A stretch of 64,000 bases of DNA from Brachypodium distachyon (lineage: Eukaryota; Streptophyta; Magnoliopsida; Poales; Poaceae), in assembly GCF_000005505.3 (NCBI RefSeq), contig NC_016134.3:25929584-25993583 (forward strand), given 5' to 3'. This document shows, piece by piece, positions 48,507 to 60,377 of the stretch. A model generated the notes under the pieces. It was not told the origin of the DNA and ran no database searches. It was given only the letters and a program-made list of their open reading frames with translations. The position numbers were made by a program, and so were the translations under genes. The first letter of the stretch is position 1; the number at the start of each line of letters is the position of its first letter.

Positions 48507-51500
48507 ATGTCTAAGGAAGGGAAGTTACCTGTTCTTAGCAGTACCAATTATGCTATTTGGAAAAATCGAATTAAAACTCACATCATATCTACTGACCCTT
48601 GTGCTTGGTAAGCAGCCACGAACGGTTTTGTTGTTCCTCAGGGTCCCATCTCTGGATATGATGCTATTTCTCTGAAGAAGTATCAAGCGAACGCCAAAGC
48701 CTGTGATATCATCTTCTCAACTTTCAGCGATGCTGAGTTTAACAAGATTAGTAACCTTGTTGATGCCAAGAAGATTTGGGATCTTCTCGCTGAAGTCCAT
48801 GAAGGGACAACCACTGTCAAAGATTCTAGAGTTACACGCCTCATCAGTCAGTTTGACAGACTTGTGCTTGAGCCCAATGAGACTGTTTCTTCACTCTATG
48901 ATCATATGAGCACCATTGTGAATGAGCTGAATACTTTTGATGATCACAATATCACTGACTTGATGCAAAACAGAAGGTTTCTTCGAGCTCTTCCCATGGA
49001 GTACAGCACTGTCTGTGAATTGATCAAGCATCAGCCAGACTTCAAGGAGTTAACCCCTACCTGGGTTCTTGGAAGAATTGTGTCCTATGAACTTGATCAG
49101 GAAGAAAAGAAGATGATCCATGGTCCTGGATCCAGTTCGAAGAAGAACATTGCACTCAAGGCCAAGAAATCATCCAAGAAGATTGTCAGCTCCAATGAAG
49201 AATCTCAAAACTCATCTTCGACTGATGAAGAATCCAACTCGAGTGATGAGCTTGCTCTGTTTGTGAAGAGGCTCAATAAGAAGTTTGGAAGAAAGTTTGG
49301 AAAAAGACTGAAGCATCAAGGTGAATCCAGCTCCTCCAAGTATCGGAAATCTGCTCATCGGAAGAAATCTGATATGGCCAAAAGAGCTTGCTTCAACTGT
49401 AGCAAGAAAGGGCACTTCATCGCTGAATGTCCTGAGAAAGCTGATAAAGACAAGGAGAAGAAGGGATTCAAGAAACATCCTCACAAAAAGAGCCATGACC
49501 GTCACAAGAACGATTGGAATAAGGACTCTGCTCACAAGAAGAAAGGGAAGTATTGCTCTAGAGCACATGTTGTTGAATGGAACTCAGATTCTTCATCGTC
49601 TGAAGAATCATCTGATTCTGAGTCTGAAGACGGCGTAGCCGGATTGGCCATAGCTATTACATCTGCCAGAGAGAAGACTTCACTGTTCGACTCTGTAGAT
49701 TCATCATTTGAAGATGCCTCCGGAGACAATCGCAACTCACCATCATGCTTCATGGCAAAATCCTCTAAGATATCACCTCATAGTGAAGTTGAAGTAAATT
49801 CTAGTTATAATGATGAAACTGATAATGAAGAATCTGAACCCATGACATATGAAAGACTTCAGTTCATTGTTGAGAAGTAAGAAGACTTTCTTATCACTGA
49901 GATCAAGAAGAACACTAGCATGGCTAATGAACTCAAAAGGCTAAAGTCTAAGTTTTGGGCCATGGAAGAATCTCATAAGGATCTGAAGAAAGTTCATGTT
50001 GAGACTAGTCTCAACTATGTTTCGATCAAACTCGAGCATCATAATTTGAAGAAATCTTATGAGGATCTCAAATCTGTGAATCTTGATCTCAATTGTAAGT
50101 TAGTCAACTTACCTCAAAACGATGATTCCTCTGAAGTATGTTCTAAATGCAATTCTTCATTGAACAATATTCCTCATATCACTACTTCAAATGCTGTGAC
50201 TCAAACTGATTTTCCTGCTTCAATTGATTCACCTGATATTGCTTCTAGCATTACCATCTAATTGTGAATCTTGCACTACTGTCACTAACCCTTCATCTAG
50301 TGATCTCTCACTGGTTGAAGAAAATGCTAAGTTGAAGAAGCGGATTGAGGCTGGTATCCTCAAGTGTCACCAAGGGACTAAAGCCTTGAACCAGATTCTT
50401 GGTCTTCAAATTCCTCGCCGACGCAAGGATGGTATCAGTTTTGTGAGGAAATACAATGTCAATGGTGATGATTGGCTCCCTGAGCAATATCCTCCTACAA
50501 CATTTGTAAAGGGAAGAGTGAAGTATGCTGAGGTTCCTCCATTTGTGGGAAACCTGAATCCTCGCAAGGATGCTTCAAAGCGTCCCAATACTTCACGTGC
50601 TTACCCGATATTCCATGTTAATGAATCTTACATTCTAAGGATGGGTAAGGATCACAAAGTGAGAGCTAATTTCACTGGAACCATAATGCGTGGATAACAT
50701 GCAAAACCTCAAATTTGGGTGCCAAAATCTGTCATTGCATTTTTCTGTGATGCCTTGTGTTCTTCAAGTTCTACTAACATGCAGGAACCCATGAAGACAT
50801 GGGTGCCTAAACGAGCCTAACTTTCTTCGTAGGCATATGCATCCGGAGGAAAGGAGTGGGTCATGGACTCCGGATGTACGAATCACATGACCGGTGAGAA
50901 AAAAATGTTTAGCTCTTTAGAACTTGGTCCTCAACATCATGAGAACATCACTTTTGATGACAATGGTAAGGGAAAGGTAATTGGTCTCGGCAAAGTTGCT
51001 ATTTCTAAGGAAAATGACCTGTCTATCAATGAAATACTTCTTGTTGAATCACTTGGATATAATCTTCTATCTGTTGCTCAACTATGTGATCATGGACTAA
51101 TTGTTTGCTTCACAAGACCATATGTGTATGTTACTTCAAAAAAGGTTAACTCTTTTGTCGATCTTCAGAGGACGAAGAAAAGGTAATCTCTATCTTGTAA
51201 ATTTTGAAGACTCCTTATACTCACCCCTTACGTGTCTAGTTGCAAAATCTTCACTAGGATGGCTCTGGCATAGAAGACTCGGTCATGTGGGCATGAAGAA
51301 TCTAAACAAACTTGTCAAAGGCGACCACATCCGAGGCTTGAAGAACGTTTCCTTTGAGAAGGATCGTTTATGCAGTGCGTGCCAAGCTGGGAAGCAAATC
51401 GGAGCGTCTCATCCCGCGAAGAATGTTATGTCTACTTCAAGACCTCTCGAGTTGCTTCACATGGATTTGTTTGGTCCTACTACATACATGAGTATAGGAG

Positions 51501-52673
51501 GTAACTCATATGGATTTGTGATTGTTGATGATTATTCACGTTCGCTTGGGTGTTCTTTTTGGATGATAAGAGCACAGTAGTTTAGATCTTCAAGAAGTTT
51601 GCACGAAGAGCCCAGAATGAATTTGAAGTAACCATCAAGGGCGTGCGGAGTGACAATGGAACATAATTCAAGAACCTGATGATGGAAGAATTCCTCGATG
51701 AGTTCGGCGTGAAGCATGAGTTCTCTGCACCTCATGTTCCTCAACAAAATGGGGTGGTGGAAAGGAAGAACCGCACGTTGATTGAAATTGTTCAGACCAT
51801 GCTAAACGAGTATTAAACTCTTGACCGTTTCTGAGCTGAAGCCATCAACACCGCACGCCATGCTTCAAATGGCTTGTATCTTCATCGACTTCTGAAGAAA
51901 ACTCCATACGAGCTCATCTCCAACCGCAAGCCTGATGTGTCATACTTCAAAGTCTTCGGAAGCAAATGCTACATCCTCAACAAGAAGAATAGACGAGCTA
52001 AGTTTGATTCTAAATGTGACTGAGGTTTCTTCTTGGTTATCCCTCGAATGCACATGCTTATCGAGTCTTCAACAACACCACAAAAGTTGTTGAAATTGCT
52101 AAGGATGTGCAGTTCGATGAAGCTAACGGCTCCCAGGAAGAACAATTGCCAATGTCTGTAGATATTGAATCAATTTTAGGAAATATCCAAAAGATGGCCA
52201 TTGGAGATATTCGTCCAGAAGAAATCAAGCAAAGTGAATCTGGAATCAATAATGAAGAAGGTGCTTCACAAGCTGAAGAACCTAACCAAACCGGAGTTTC
52301 CACCCCAGCTGAAGAACAAACTGCTGCTTCAAATGAAGCACAACCTAGCACTGCTGGTGGTGAAGTACATCATCCGAAGATTTGCAAAAGAATCCAGAAG
52401 GATCATCCTGTCGATCAAATCCTTGGAGACATCAGAAGAGGTACCCAAACTCGCTCATGTGTTTCAAATTTTTGTGAGCACTTCTCTTTTGTGTCTTTAG
52501 TTGAGCCGAAGACAGTGGATGAAGCATTATCGGATCCGGATTAGGTAATGGCTATGCATGAAGAACTGAATAATTTCAAGAGAAATCAAGTCTGAACCCT
52601 TGTTGAAAGGCCAAGGCAAAATATCATCGGCACTAAATGGGTCTTCAGAAATAAGCAAGATGAAGACGAAATC
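48507..52673 (+). pseudogene. Sirevirus gag, protease and integrase, decayed
   Basis: Gag starts MSKEGKLPVLSSTNYAIW at 48507 and has a stop at 48609. It continues through a UBN2-type capsid region to a zinc knuckle (CFNCSKKGHFIAEC, near 49389-49430). A coiled-coil segment (TYERLQFIVEK, then stop) follows. The protease motif DSGCTNHMTG starts near 50866. The integrase zinc domain has WHRRLGHVGMKN and LCSACQAGKQ (51268-51400), and its core shows MDLFGPT and VDDYSR near 51461-51538. Several stops and slips break the frame. It ends in the first reverse-transcriptase residues (GTKWVFRNKQDED), where the Gypsy block begins. Confidence 0.8.
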
Positions 52674-52765
52674 TGTAACATCCCAATTTTCAAAACTCTT
52701 CATATGCATTGCATGTCATAAGCATCATGTCACCTTTGCATTTGATCACTTTCAAAACCCTAAAG
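52674..52765 (+). repeat. Truncated LTR of the Tekay-like Gypsy (92 bp)
   Basis: It starts TGTAACATCCC and matches the first 92 bases of the LTR at 53414 with a single difference. It is cut off after AAACCCTAAAG. Confidence 0.85.
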
Positions 52766-52789
52766 TGCATGACACCTTTGCTATGGGAT

Positions 52790-53401
52790 GGTGTAGGAGA
52801 CCGTAGTGTATTCGGACCCGATATGATAAAGGACGCTGAAGAGAAGGTTAGACTGATTCGAGACAGACTCAAGATAGCTCAATCCAGACAAAAGAGTTAT
52901 GCAGATTCCAAACGAAGGGATGCCATCAATGAGATTGGTGACAGAGCGTATCTCAGAGTTTCCCCGATACGCGGAGTTAAAAGATTTGGGATTAAAGGAA
53001 AATTAGCGCCACGCTATATTGGACCCTACAAGGTTCTAGCACGCCAAGGAGAGGTAGCTTACAAGTTGGAGTTACCTGAAAAGTTGACAAGTCTCCACGA
53101 TGTTTTCCACGTGTCACAGTTAAAGAAGTGTCACCCGGAAATGGCCGATACGCCACTAAAGGATACAGTTTCACTTGACGAAGTTGAGATTCAAAGCGAT
53201 CTCACATACGAAGAGAAACCAACCAGGATCTTGGAAACAACGGAAAGACATACCCGTTCCAAGACAATCAGGTTCTGCAAGGTTCAATGGAATCACCACA
53301 CCGAAGAAGAAGCAACGTGGGAACGTGAGGATGATCTTCGAGAAGACCGCCCACACCTTTTTGCTAACCAACAGGAATCTCGAGGACGAGATTCATCTTA
53401 A
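52790..53401 (+). pseudogene. Gypsy integrase C-terminus with chromodomain-like end
   Basis: The frame includes RQKSYADSKRR and GDRAYLRVSPIRGVKRFG, then YIGPYKV and LHDVFHVSQLKKC, the usual end of Gypsy integrase. It is followed by VQWNHHTEEEATWEREDDLR, a chromodomain-like block seen in chromoviruses. It ends at a stop at 53401 beside the polypurine tract (AAGGGGGTTAG). Reverse transcriptase, RNase H and the integrase core are absent. Confidence 0.85.
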
Positions 53402-53413
53402 GGGGGTTAGTTC

Positions 53414-56400
53414 TGTAACATCCCAATTTTCAAAATTCTTCATATGCATTGCATGTCATAAGCATCATGTCACCTTTGCATTTGATCACTTTCAAAACCC
53501 TAAAGTTTGCCCAGAAAACCCTTTTGCAAAGATGCCTTTATTTGATTTTGGGCTTTGATCTTGCTCTTGAGTATTTGCATTTTAACCCATGAGGGTATTG
53601 TGGTAAAAAGGGATTTAATGCATATATAGAGCTATCCCATAAGTTGGCTTTTGAAATTATTTTGAAAAATAATTTGTTTCGATAACCTAAGGGGCCCAAA
53701 AGCCATTTTATACGCAAATGTATTTTTAAATATTTTATTTTGAGGAAATTCTTGTTCCAAAAGTTAGATCATATGAAAATATGATTTTACAATTGTTGTT
53801 GCATTTTATTTGGAGTGATTTGGAGCTTCGAATCAATTTTGAGGTTCAAAAACAGAAAATAGATAAAAGAAAAAGAAAAACCGAGGAAAACCGGCCGAAC
53901 CGGACCGACCGGCTCGGCCCAGCCGAGCCGCCCGCTCTCACTGACCGGTGGGACCCGTACGTCATCTTCAACCTCCGTCCGAGAAATCCGGCCACGCACG
54001 CCCGCGAACTGCCCACGACTCCACCTCCGATTTCTTCGCGCACGAACCACCAAATCCAAATCCCTGTGCGTCACCCCGAAGCCCTCGCTTTTCTCCTCCA
54101 CTTCCCCCAAACCGCTCGCCCAATTTCGCATCGGTTAGGATTTAATTTCTCGCCGAAGTTCTTCACGGACGTCGCCGTTCTTCGCGTTTTGCCGTCGTTC
54201 CGGTGAGCTTCCGCCCGCGCAGACCCTCTCCTCTTCTTCCTCTCTCCAGCGCGAATGCCGTGACGCGCTCGCTTTCAAGGTTGGCCGCCGCCGCCGCGCT
54301 CCGCCCCGCGTCGGCCATCTCCTCTGACGCCGGCCGCCGCCGGAGCCGCCCGCGCCGCTCCGCCTCCCGCTCGCCCGCGCTCCAGTTGCCCGTGCGCCGT
54401 CGCCGCTCGCGCGCTGCCCCGCGCCGCCGCCGGCGAGCTAGCCCGCGGCCGGAACCCTAGAACCGGGCCAGTCAAGTTTCGCCACGTGGCGAGATTTTGT
54501 TTTATTTTATTTTATTTTAATTCGGCCGGGTTAAATAATGCACTTTTGCAGAAAAGACCCTACAACTTCAAAGCATCATATCTTTCAAACCGTTTGTCCA
54601 AAAATTGTGATCCGCACCTTTCTGGAATCGTCACAACGTGTAGAATATTTTGGCACTGTTTAATTTCAGTTTTGAACAACTTAGACAGTAGCTATTTACA
54701 GAATGCTGGTTTATGGTTTAAATTTCAAATGAATTGTTTCAAAATAGTTTTGAGCATGTTATCTTGCTGTAAAATTATTTAAACTTGTTCTCTGTCCATT
54801 AGGACCAGAAAAGAAATTGTTTTGTGAATAAAAATGGCTTACAAGTTTAATTCTTACTCTATGTTGCAAAAGCCGCACAATCTTTTGTTTTAAACCCTAT
54901 CCAGGTATCATGCATATTAATTACCACTTTGATGTTGTATAATCGGTCCAAATCATTTGAAAAACTTTTCAAAATAGAAACGAAACCTTGTTACTTTAGG
55001 AGTAACCTTCGTTGTGCATCATCATAGCATATGCATCATGGCATGATTTTGTATTGAGTGTTGTGTTTATTGTGTGTGTTCCTTTTATTTTAGATTGTGC
55101 GGAGTGTAATCCTTGTTGTTGCGAAGAGTGCGAGAACTACCACAACCTTGGACAAGGCAAGTTCACTTTGATCATTCTCCTAAATATTTTTACTATGCAC
55201 TAAATGTTTTATTAGTTGCATCAGGAATATTACTCATACTTCTATGCTAGCTATAAATCCCAGGTAGTCTAGTTTACCCTCGCCATTATCTTGCCACTAA
55301 ATTGCCATCGATTATACTTGAATGCTAGGCTATGGTAGTATCGTGGGGGAAATAACTACATTATGATATTGTTATGCCTCTGGCGATATGAAATGTTTTG
55401 TTAGATGTAAGACAAAACAAATAATTCAATGAACCGTCCTGGGTGGGCTGCTTTGAAGATTTTGAGGATTAGCGGCGTCAGGTCCATTTCTATGGGTCCC
55501 TCTGAGTCGAGTTCCTGTGGATTCAGGAATGGATCGTCCATGGACGTCTCTCCCGTGGATTCGGGGAGCGCCTACGTTGCAAATGTGGAATGCCACCTGG
55601 GGTAACCGAGACTGGACTAGTTTCCTATTTAGAAGCTTCTAGTACAACCACAATGCTATATGGGCTCTGGCGAGACAAGAGTAAGTTGTATGAACCTAGA
55701 CCCGAGGAATTGTACTGAGGTAGCCGTGTAGGGGGAGCGTGATTCTCTCGTGGTTTAGGGAATTACCTCTGAAAATCTCGTAATCGATGCCGTTGCTACT
55801 CTACCCTGAGGACAGCAAGGGATTAACACGTCGGTTTCTTGTGGGGAATGTGTACAAACTCTCGAGAGCGTCAAAACTAAGTACTTAGCCGTGTCCCCGG
55901 CAACGGACAATTTGAGCGACTAGATGTGGAGCTGTAAGGAAAGTCTCATTTATTCTAACTTCTTAAATAAAATGGATGGTTGAACAGGGTAGGGGCACTT
56001 GATGAATCCACATCAATGTGCTTTAGGATAATAGGAGCATGGGTGTGTCTACCCCGTGTCCAATAGTGATAAAATTCTATTTGGTTAAAAGATAGGATTC
56101 AATAACAAAGCTTTTATGCAAATAGCCTTGTGCCCCACTTTGCCACATTATGCATATATTTGGTAGGCTCTGGTATAACTCCTAGTGAATCTTGCCAATG
56201 CATTCAATGTATTGACCCTAGTGGCTGCATCGTGTAATGATGCAGGAAGCTCCGACGACGAGTAAGATGTACGTTCTGCTTGTTTGGGTTACGGGCTTAC
56301 ATTCCAACACGCTCTCCCCGTGGTTTTGATGTGCCCTTGTATCTTCCGTTTTCCGCTGCTAAACAGTTGTTTTATTTCCAGCTGACCCGTGAGGTTATGC

Positions 56401-56556
56401 GAGTTGTAAGTACTATTGAATTCTGGATGATTCGTTGTAATATTGAGACCTTTGTTCTATGATATTACATCTTGAAACTGTGTGTGCTAGTGAGTCGATC
56501 CAGGGACTAGCACTAAAGCACAGAGATCGAACCCGTGTACGGGGGCGGTCGCTTCA
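53414..56556 (+). repeat. Complete LTR of the Tekay-like Gypsy (3143 bp)
   Basis: It starts TGTAACATCCC right after the polypurine tract and ends CGCTTCA two bases before a primer site. A GC-rich, CpG-rich block at about 53.88-54.47 kb resembles a promoter and leader region. Long LTRs of this size suit the Del/Tekay branch. Confidence 0.75.
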
Positions 56557-56558
56557 GA

Positions 56559-56574
56559 TGGTATCAGAGCATTG
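56559..56574 (+). other. Primer binding site of the Tekay-like Gypsy
   Basis: TGGTATCAGAGCATTG is complementary to methionine-tRNA 3' ends and lies just inside the LTR end at 56556. Confidence 0.8.
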
Positions 56575-56926
56575 TGTTGCCTATAGGAACGTGACCCTAG
56601 CATGGATTAGACCAAAAGAGACCATAGGATTGTTCTATGCATTTTCATACCACTCTAAATTTGCATATTGAGATACATGCATATTCATATACACTTACAA
56701 TCATACCAATGTCCAATGCATATGTACTACTTGTGTTTTACTTCATCCACTTGCATCTTCAGATTTTATATGCATTTGTATACACCTCATACTACAATGT
56801 CATGCTCTCCACTATTACAATCATACGTCATTGCATAACATACACCTTATATTATCATCATTACAATTATGCATCCACCTACTAGATCATGTGACTAATT
56901 CTTTCCCTCCACCATAAATCTTGTAG

Positions 56927-57770
56927 ATGAATGGACCACCAAATTTCAGAGATGAGCCACCTTTCACACACGTCCATTACCCGACAGTTGACGACGACAT
57001 CCCGTTTGGGAGACAGCTTGCTACTTTGTGCACGACACTGCATCTGGCAACACCCTGTTTCCGAGGACGTGCTGAGCCGGTGGGACCCCAGGGAGGTGCA
57101 CGCCGCTGGGAGATCGACACAGACATCAAAGGACGGACTGTTGTTCCATTGACGCCCGACATCACTTACTCCGTGCGCTACCCCGACTTCATGCTGGGAC
57201 TCCAGTTCGCCATGCAACATGCGATAGCTCGTGTGTGCGAGGCGTACCACGATGAACTGCCTCCGGACTCTGTTTTCCGTAGCTTCGGAAGGCGAGTTGT
57301 TGGAGGGAATGCCATGGGACCGGAGATCCTAGGCGAGGATCCGCACATGGAAGATGTTCAGTTTCAAGCTTTGGAGCAGAACATGGTGGACATGGGGAAG
57401 AGTCTCTGCAACGAGATGACCCGAGCGGACATAGCTGAAGACCAGGTGGGGATACTCCAAGGTCAACTGACGCCGAAGACAAACGAGGTGAACCGCAGGG
57501 GAGATGTTATCCTGAACATGCATGCGATCATGGAACAGATTATGTACGAGAAGAATCTCCTGCAACTTCAGTATGATCAGCTCCAAGCCCAGGTCAACAA
57601 CGCCAACCCTGCACCTGCACCAACACAAGTTCCACCACCCCTCAGGACGAGGAGATGGAGCCACAGGAGGAGGAACCTCAGGAGGCGCAGGAGATGGACA
57701 CACCTGCCACCCGCACCCGTTCTAGGGCGAAGAACTCCGGGAACACCAACTTCCTTTCACTTCCTTAGTA
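56927..57770 (+). CDS. Extra ORF upstream of gag in the Gypsy leader, unknown function
   Basis: The frame starts MNGPPNFRDEPPFTHVHYPT and runs about 230 residues before composition changes. Near 57630 the frame probably slips by one base; another frame continues with EEMEPQEEEPQEAQEMDT and TRTRSRAK, then a stop. I see no gag, protease or polymerase motif. A region rich in Glu, Met and Gln (about residues 140-230) looks alpha-helical, perhaps coiled-coil. It lies between the primer site (56559) and the apparent gag start (58103), so it is an additional ORF of the retroelement and not a host gene. I do not recognise a family. Confidence 0.5.
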
Positions 57771-58130
57771 TCAGCTTAGAGCCGCTGGACTATTTATTAT
57801 ATTATATTCGTTATCGTGTTAGTCATTGATCATGCCGTTGTTGTGGTATGGCAATATAGATTTGTGTTTTTACTTGCAGCCTTTCACTTGTGTTTTGGCT
57901 GGTACGCCTTGTGAACTATTCGTTTTGGATGTTAAAATCCTAGTGAATGCTTTTGCTTGTTTTATAGATGACTTGTTTCATGATTGAATTGTCATGCTTA
58001 TGTTATGCTTGTTGTTTGAAATGTTGTATTGCCTGTGTTGTGGGGCTTAGTTTTCTCTTAGATCCTGTCTATCTATTTTCTCATCTATGCTGTCCCAAAA
58101 CAGATGCCGCCGAGACGTGATACAAAGAAA

Positions 58131-59113
58131 ATGAATGATGATCTCTTTGTGTGTCAAATATATGTGGACGATATTGTGTTTGGTTCCACTAACCCTGGTT
58201 TCAGCTAAGAATTTGGAAAGATGATGACGGAGAAGTTTGAAATGTCCATGATGGGGAATTGAAGTTCTTTCTCGGTCTTCAAATCAAGCAAATGAAGAAT
58301 GGAATCTTCATCTCTCAAACGAAGTACATCAGGGATATGCTGAAGAAATTTGGGATGGAATCTGCCAAGGAGATTGAAACTCCATTGCCAACAAATGGTC
58401 ATCTTGACCTCAACACTACTGGTAAACTAGTGGATCAAAAGGTTTTTCGTTCCATGATTGGTTCTTTACTTTATCCGTGTGCATCTAGGCTAGATATCAT
58501 GTTGAGTGTTTGCATGTGCGCAAGGTTTCAACCAGATCCCCGAGACTGTCACCTCATGGCAGTGAAAAGAATCCTCAGATATTTAGTTCACACCACATGC
58601 TTCGGTCTCTGGTATCCCAAATGAGCTTCTTTCGATCTTGTTGGCTATTATGATTCAGATTATGCTGGTTGCAAGGTTGACAGAAAAACCACTTCCGGCA
58701 TTTACCAATTCCTCGGAAGATCCTTAGTGAGTTGGTCTTCAAAGAAGCATAACTCTATTGCTTTATCGATGGTTGAAGAAGAATATGTTTCAGCAGGCAG
58801 CTGTTGTGCCCAACTTCTTTGGATGAGGCAAACCCTCAAAGATTTCGGTATCTCAGTGGATGTCGTTCCTTTCCTATGTGATAATGAGAGCGCCATAAAG
58901 ATTGCCAATAATCCCGTCCAACACTCTCGCACAAAGCACATTGATATTCGACACTATTTTCTCAGAGATCATGTGTCCAAAGGAGAAATTTGCATTAACC
59001 ATGTGAGGACAGACAAACAACTCGCAGATATCTTCACCAAACCTCTTGACAAAATCAGATTATGTGAGCTGAGGAGTGAATTAAACATCTTGGATTACCG
59101 GAATATCTCTTGA
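58131..59113 (+). pseudogene. Sirevirus reverse transcriptase C-part and RNase H
   Basis: It resumes with DLFVCQIYVDDIVFGSTN (catalytic YVDD) and has a stop near 58206. It continues as FLGLQIKQ, then FRSMIGSLLY. After a stop at 58622 come the RNase H blocks YYDSDYAGCKVDRKTTSG, SWSSKKHNSIALS and CDNESAIKIANNPVQHSRTK. It ends ADIFTKPLD...DYRNIS. The first part of the reverse transcriptase is missing, removed with the Gypsy insertion. Confidence 0.85.
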
Positions 59114-59281
59114 AAACTTGCATACTTGTGAATACTCTTGCATTCATGCTCACTTCATCTGCATCGTCTTCAGTATATTTCCGTTCCTCAGTTTGTGTTG
59201 TTTGTTCTTTGTTTTTCGTTTGTCTTCAGTAGGTTTAGAAGCCTGTTGTCGTTTGCTTCTTTCTTCAAATTCATATGTGCA

Positions 59282-60269
59282 TGTCGCACCAGTGGCACCT
59301 GGGGTACCCCCACTGCGCGACGCGTGGGCCCCGTCCCTGAGTTCCCGGGGAAGTTCCATCCCGGGCAGCAGCTACGAGCAGCCCGGCAGGCTACCAGCCC
59401 GGAAGGGCTAGCGGGGCTTCGGGGAATATTCCCGCCTGGGCACCTCCCGGGAAGCCGCTTCCCGGGTGCGTTGGGCCCGGGCGCTTCCCGACGAGCGACT
59501 TGCCGGGACAGGGGGTTCCTGGGCGCGGGCCCCCGCCTCAAGTGTGGGGCCCAGTGAGCAGACCAACAGCGCCACGCGGGCGCGTGGCGGGCGTGGGGTG
59601 CACGGCCCCACCGGGGCAAGGAGTAAGGCGCACGGCTCATTAAATGAGCCGACAGGAGGGGCGTTACCCGTCAAGTTCATGAAAACAGTGGCTGTCCAAT
59701 CCTACTCTAGGGTTTTAGACCCCTAGCGGCGGAGGTGGCGTCCATGCACGCCACCAGCTCACCAGGGGGGAGTTGTATGCCTCCCCGCTCGACACTTGTA
59801 GCCCATGCACCGTGGCACCTGTGGCATCCCCTTGAGTATAAAAGGAGGACCCCGCCAACGGTCAAAGGGTTGGAATCTCAATTGGTTCCAATAGACGGTA
59901 AGGTTCGGTTGAGTTCAATCAGCCCACAGTTAGCCTCTAGCTTTAGCAGAGAATAGTAAGGAGTACCTAGCCTAAGGGAGAGAGTACCTGAGAACTTACC
60001 CGGCAACCTATAAACACTTGATTCACAACCAATATTAGTTCAGACAAGCAGGACGTAGGGTTTTACACCTCCGGGTGGCCCGAACCTAGGTAAAAACGTG
60101 CGTGTATCTGTTCTTTGATTAGCACGCACTTTTAGCACTTCATTTCGCCGGCCCCGCAGGGCCTCATCGGCCGAGCCGGCGATCGCCGGGGCGAACCCCG
60201 ATGCCCCTACCGAACCTAAAAGGGGGCCGTGACCGCACGCCCCCAGTGTCGGAGCACCGTGCGACGACA
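59282..60269 (+). repeat. 5' LTR of a second Gypsy element (988 bp)
   Basis: It begins TGTCGCACCAGTGG and ends GTGCGACGACA, so the termini TGTCG/CGACA are perfect inverted repeats. It is GC-rich, unlike the Copia it entered. The right-hand LTR is not in the window. Confidence 0.75.
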
Positions 60270-60289
60270 TCGGGCGCGCCAGGTTGGGG
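60270..60289 (+). other. Primer binding site of the second Gypsy element
   Basis: TCGGGCGCGCCAGGTTGGGG directly follows the LTR and resembles the GGCGCGCCAGGTAGGGG sites of grass RIRE2/Tat-type Gypsy elements. Confidence 0.6.
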
Positions 60290-60377
60290 GCGCGGGAGAA
60301 GAGCCTGTCGGTGGTCGCCGGCAGCATCGTTTGCATCAACGTCGGCCTCGCCTTCTTCGCCGACGAGAATAGTCACC

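Larger units (their letters stand above)
52674..58130 (+). mobile_element. Rearranged chromodomain-Gypsy (Tekay-like) insertion
   Basis: The order seen is the first 92 bp of an LTR, the end of integrase, a polypurine tract, a complete LTR, a primer site, a leader with an extra ORF, and the start of gag (MPPRRDTKKM, from 58103). A normal element would have LTR, gag, pol, LTR. The arrangement fits two tandem copies sharing the middle LTR, each with a large deletion. Copia sequence resumes at the AATGATGA junction near 58131. Confidence 0.7.
47242..59281 (+). mobile_element. Sirevirus-type Copia retrotransposon, interrupted
   Basis: The order is 5' LTR, methionine-tRNA primer site, gag, protease, integrase, a broken reverse transcriptase, then RNase H. 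The long gag with an extra coiled segment and the WVLGRIVSYE block are typical of the SIRE/Maximus branch. A Gypsy-derived block (52674-58130) replaces part of the reverse transcriptase, about 170 residues judging from family length. A second Gypsy enters after the last codon, at 59282, so the 3' LTR is not in the window. Confidence 0.8.
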
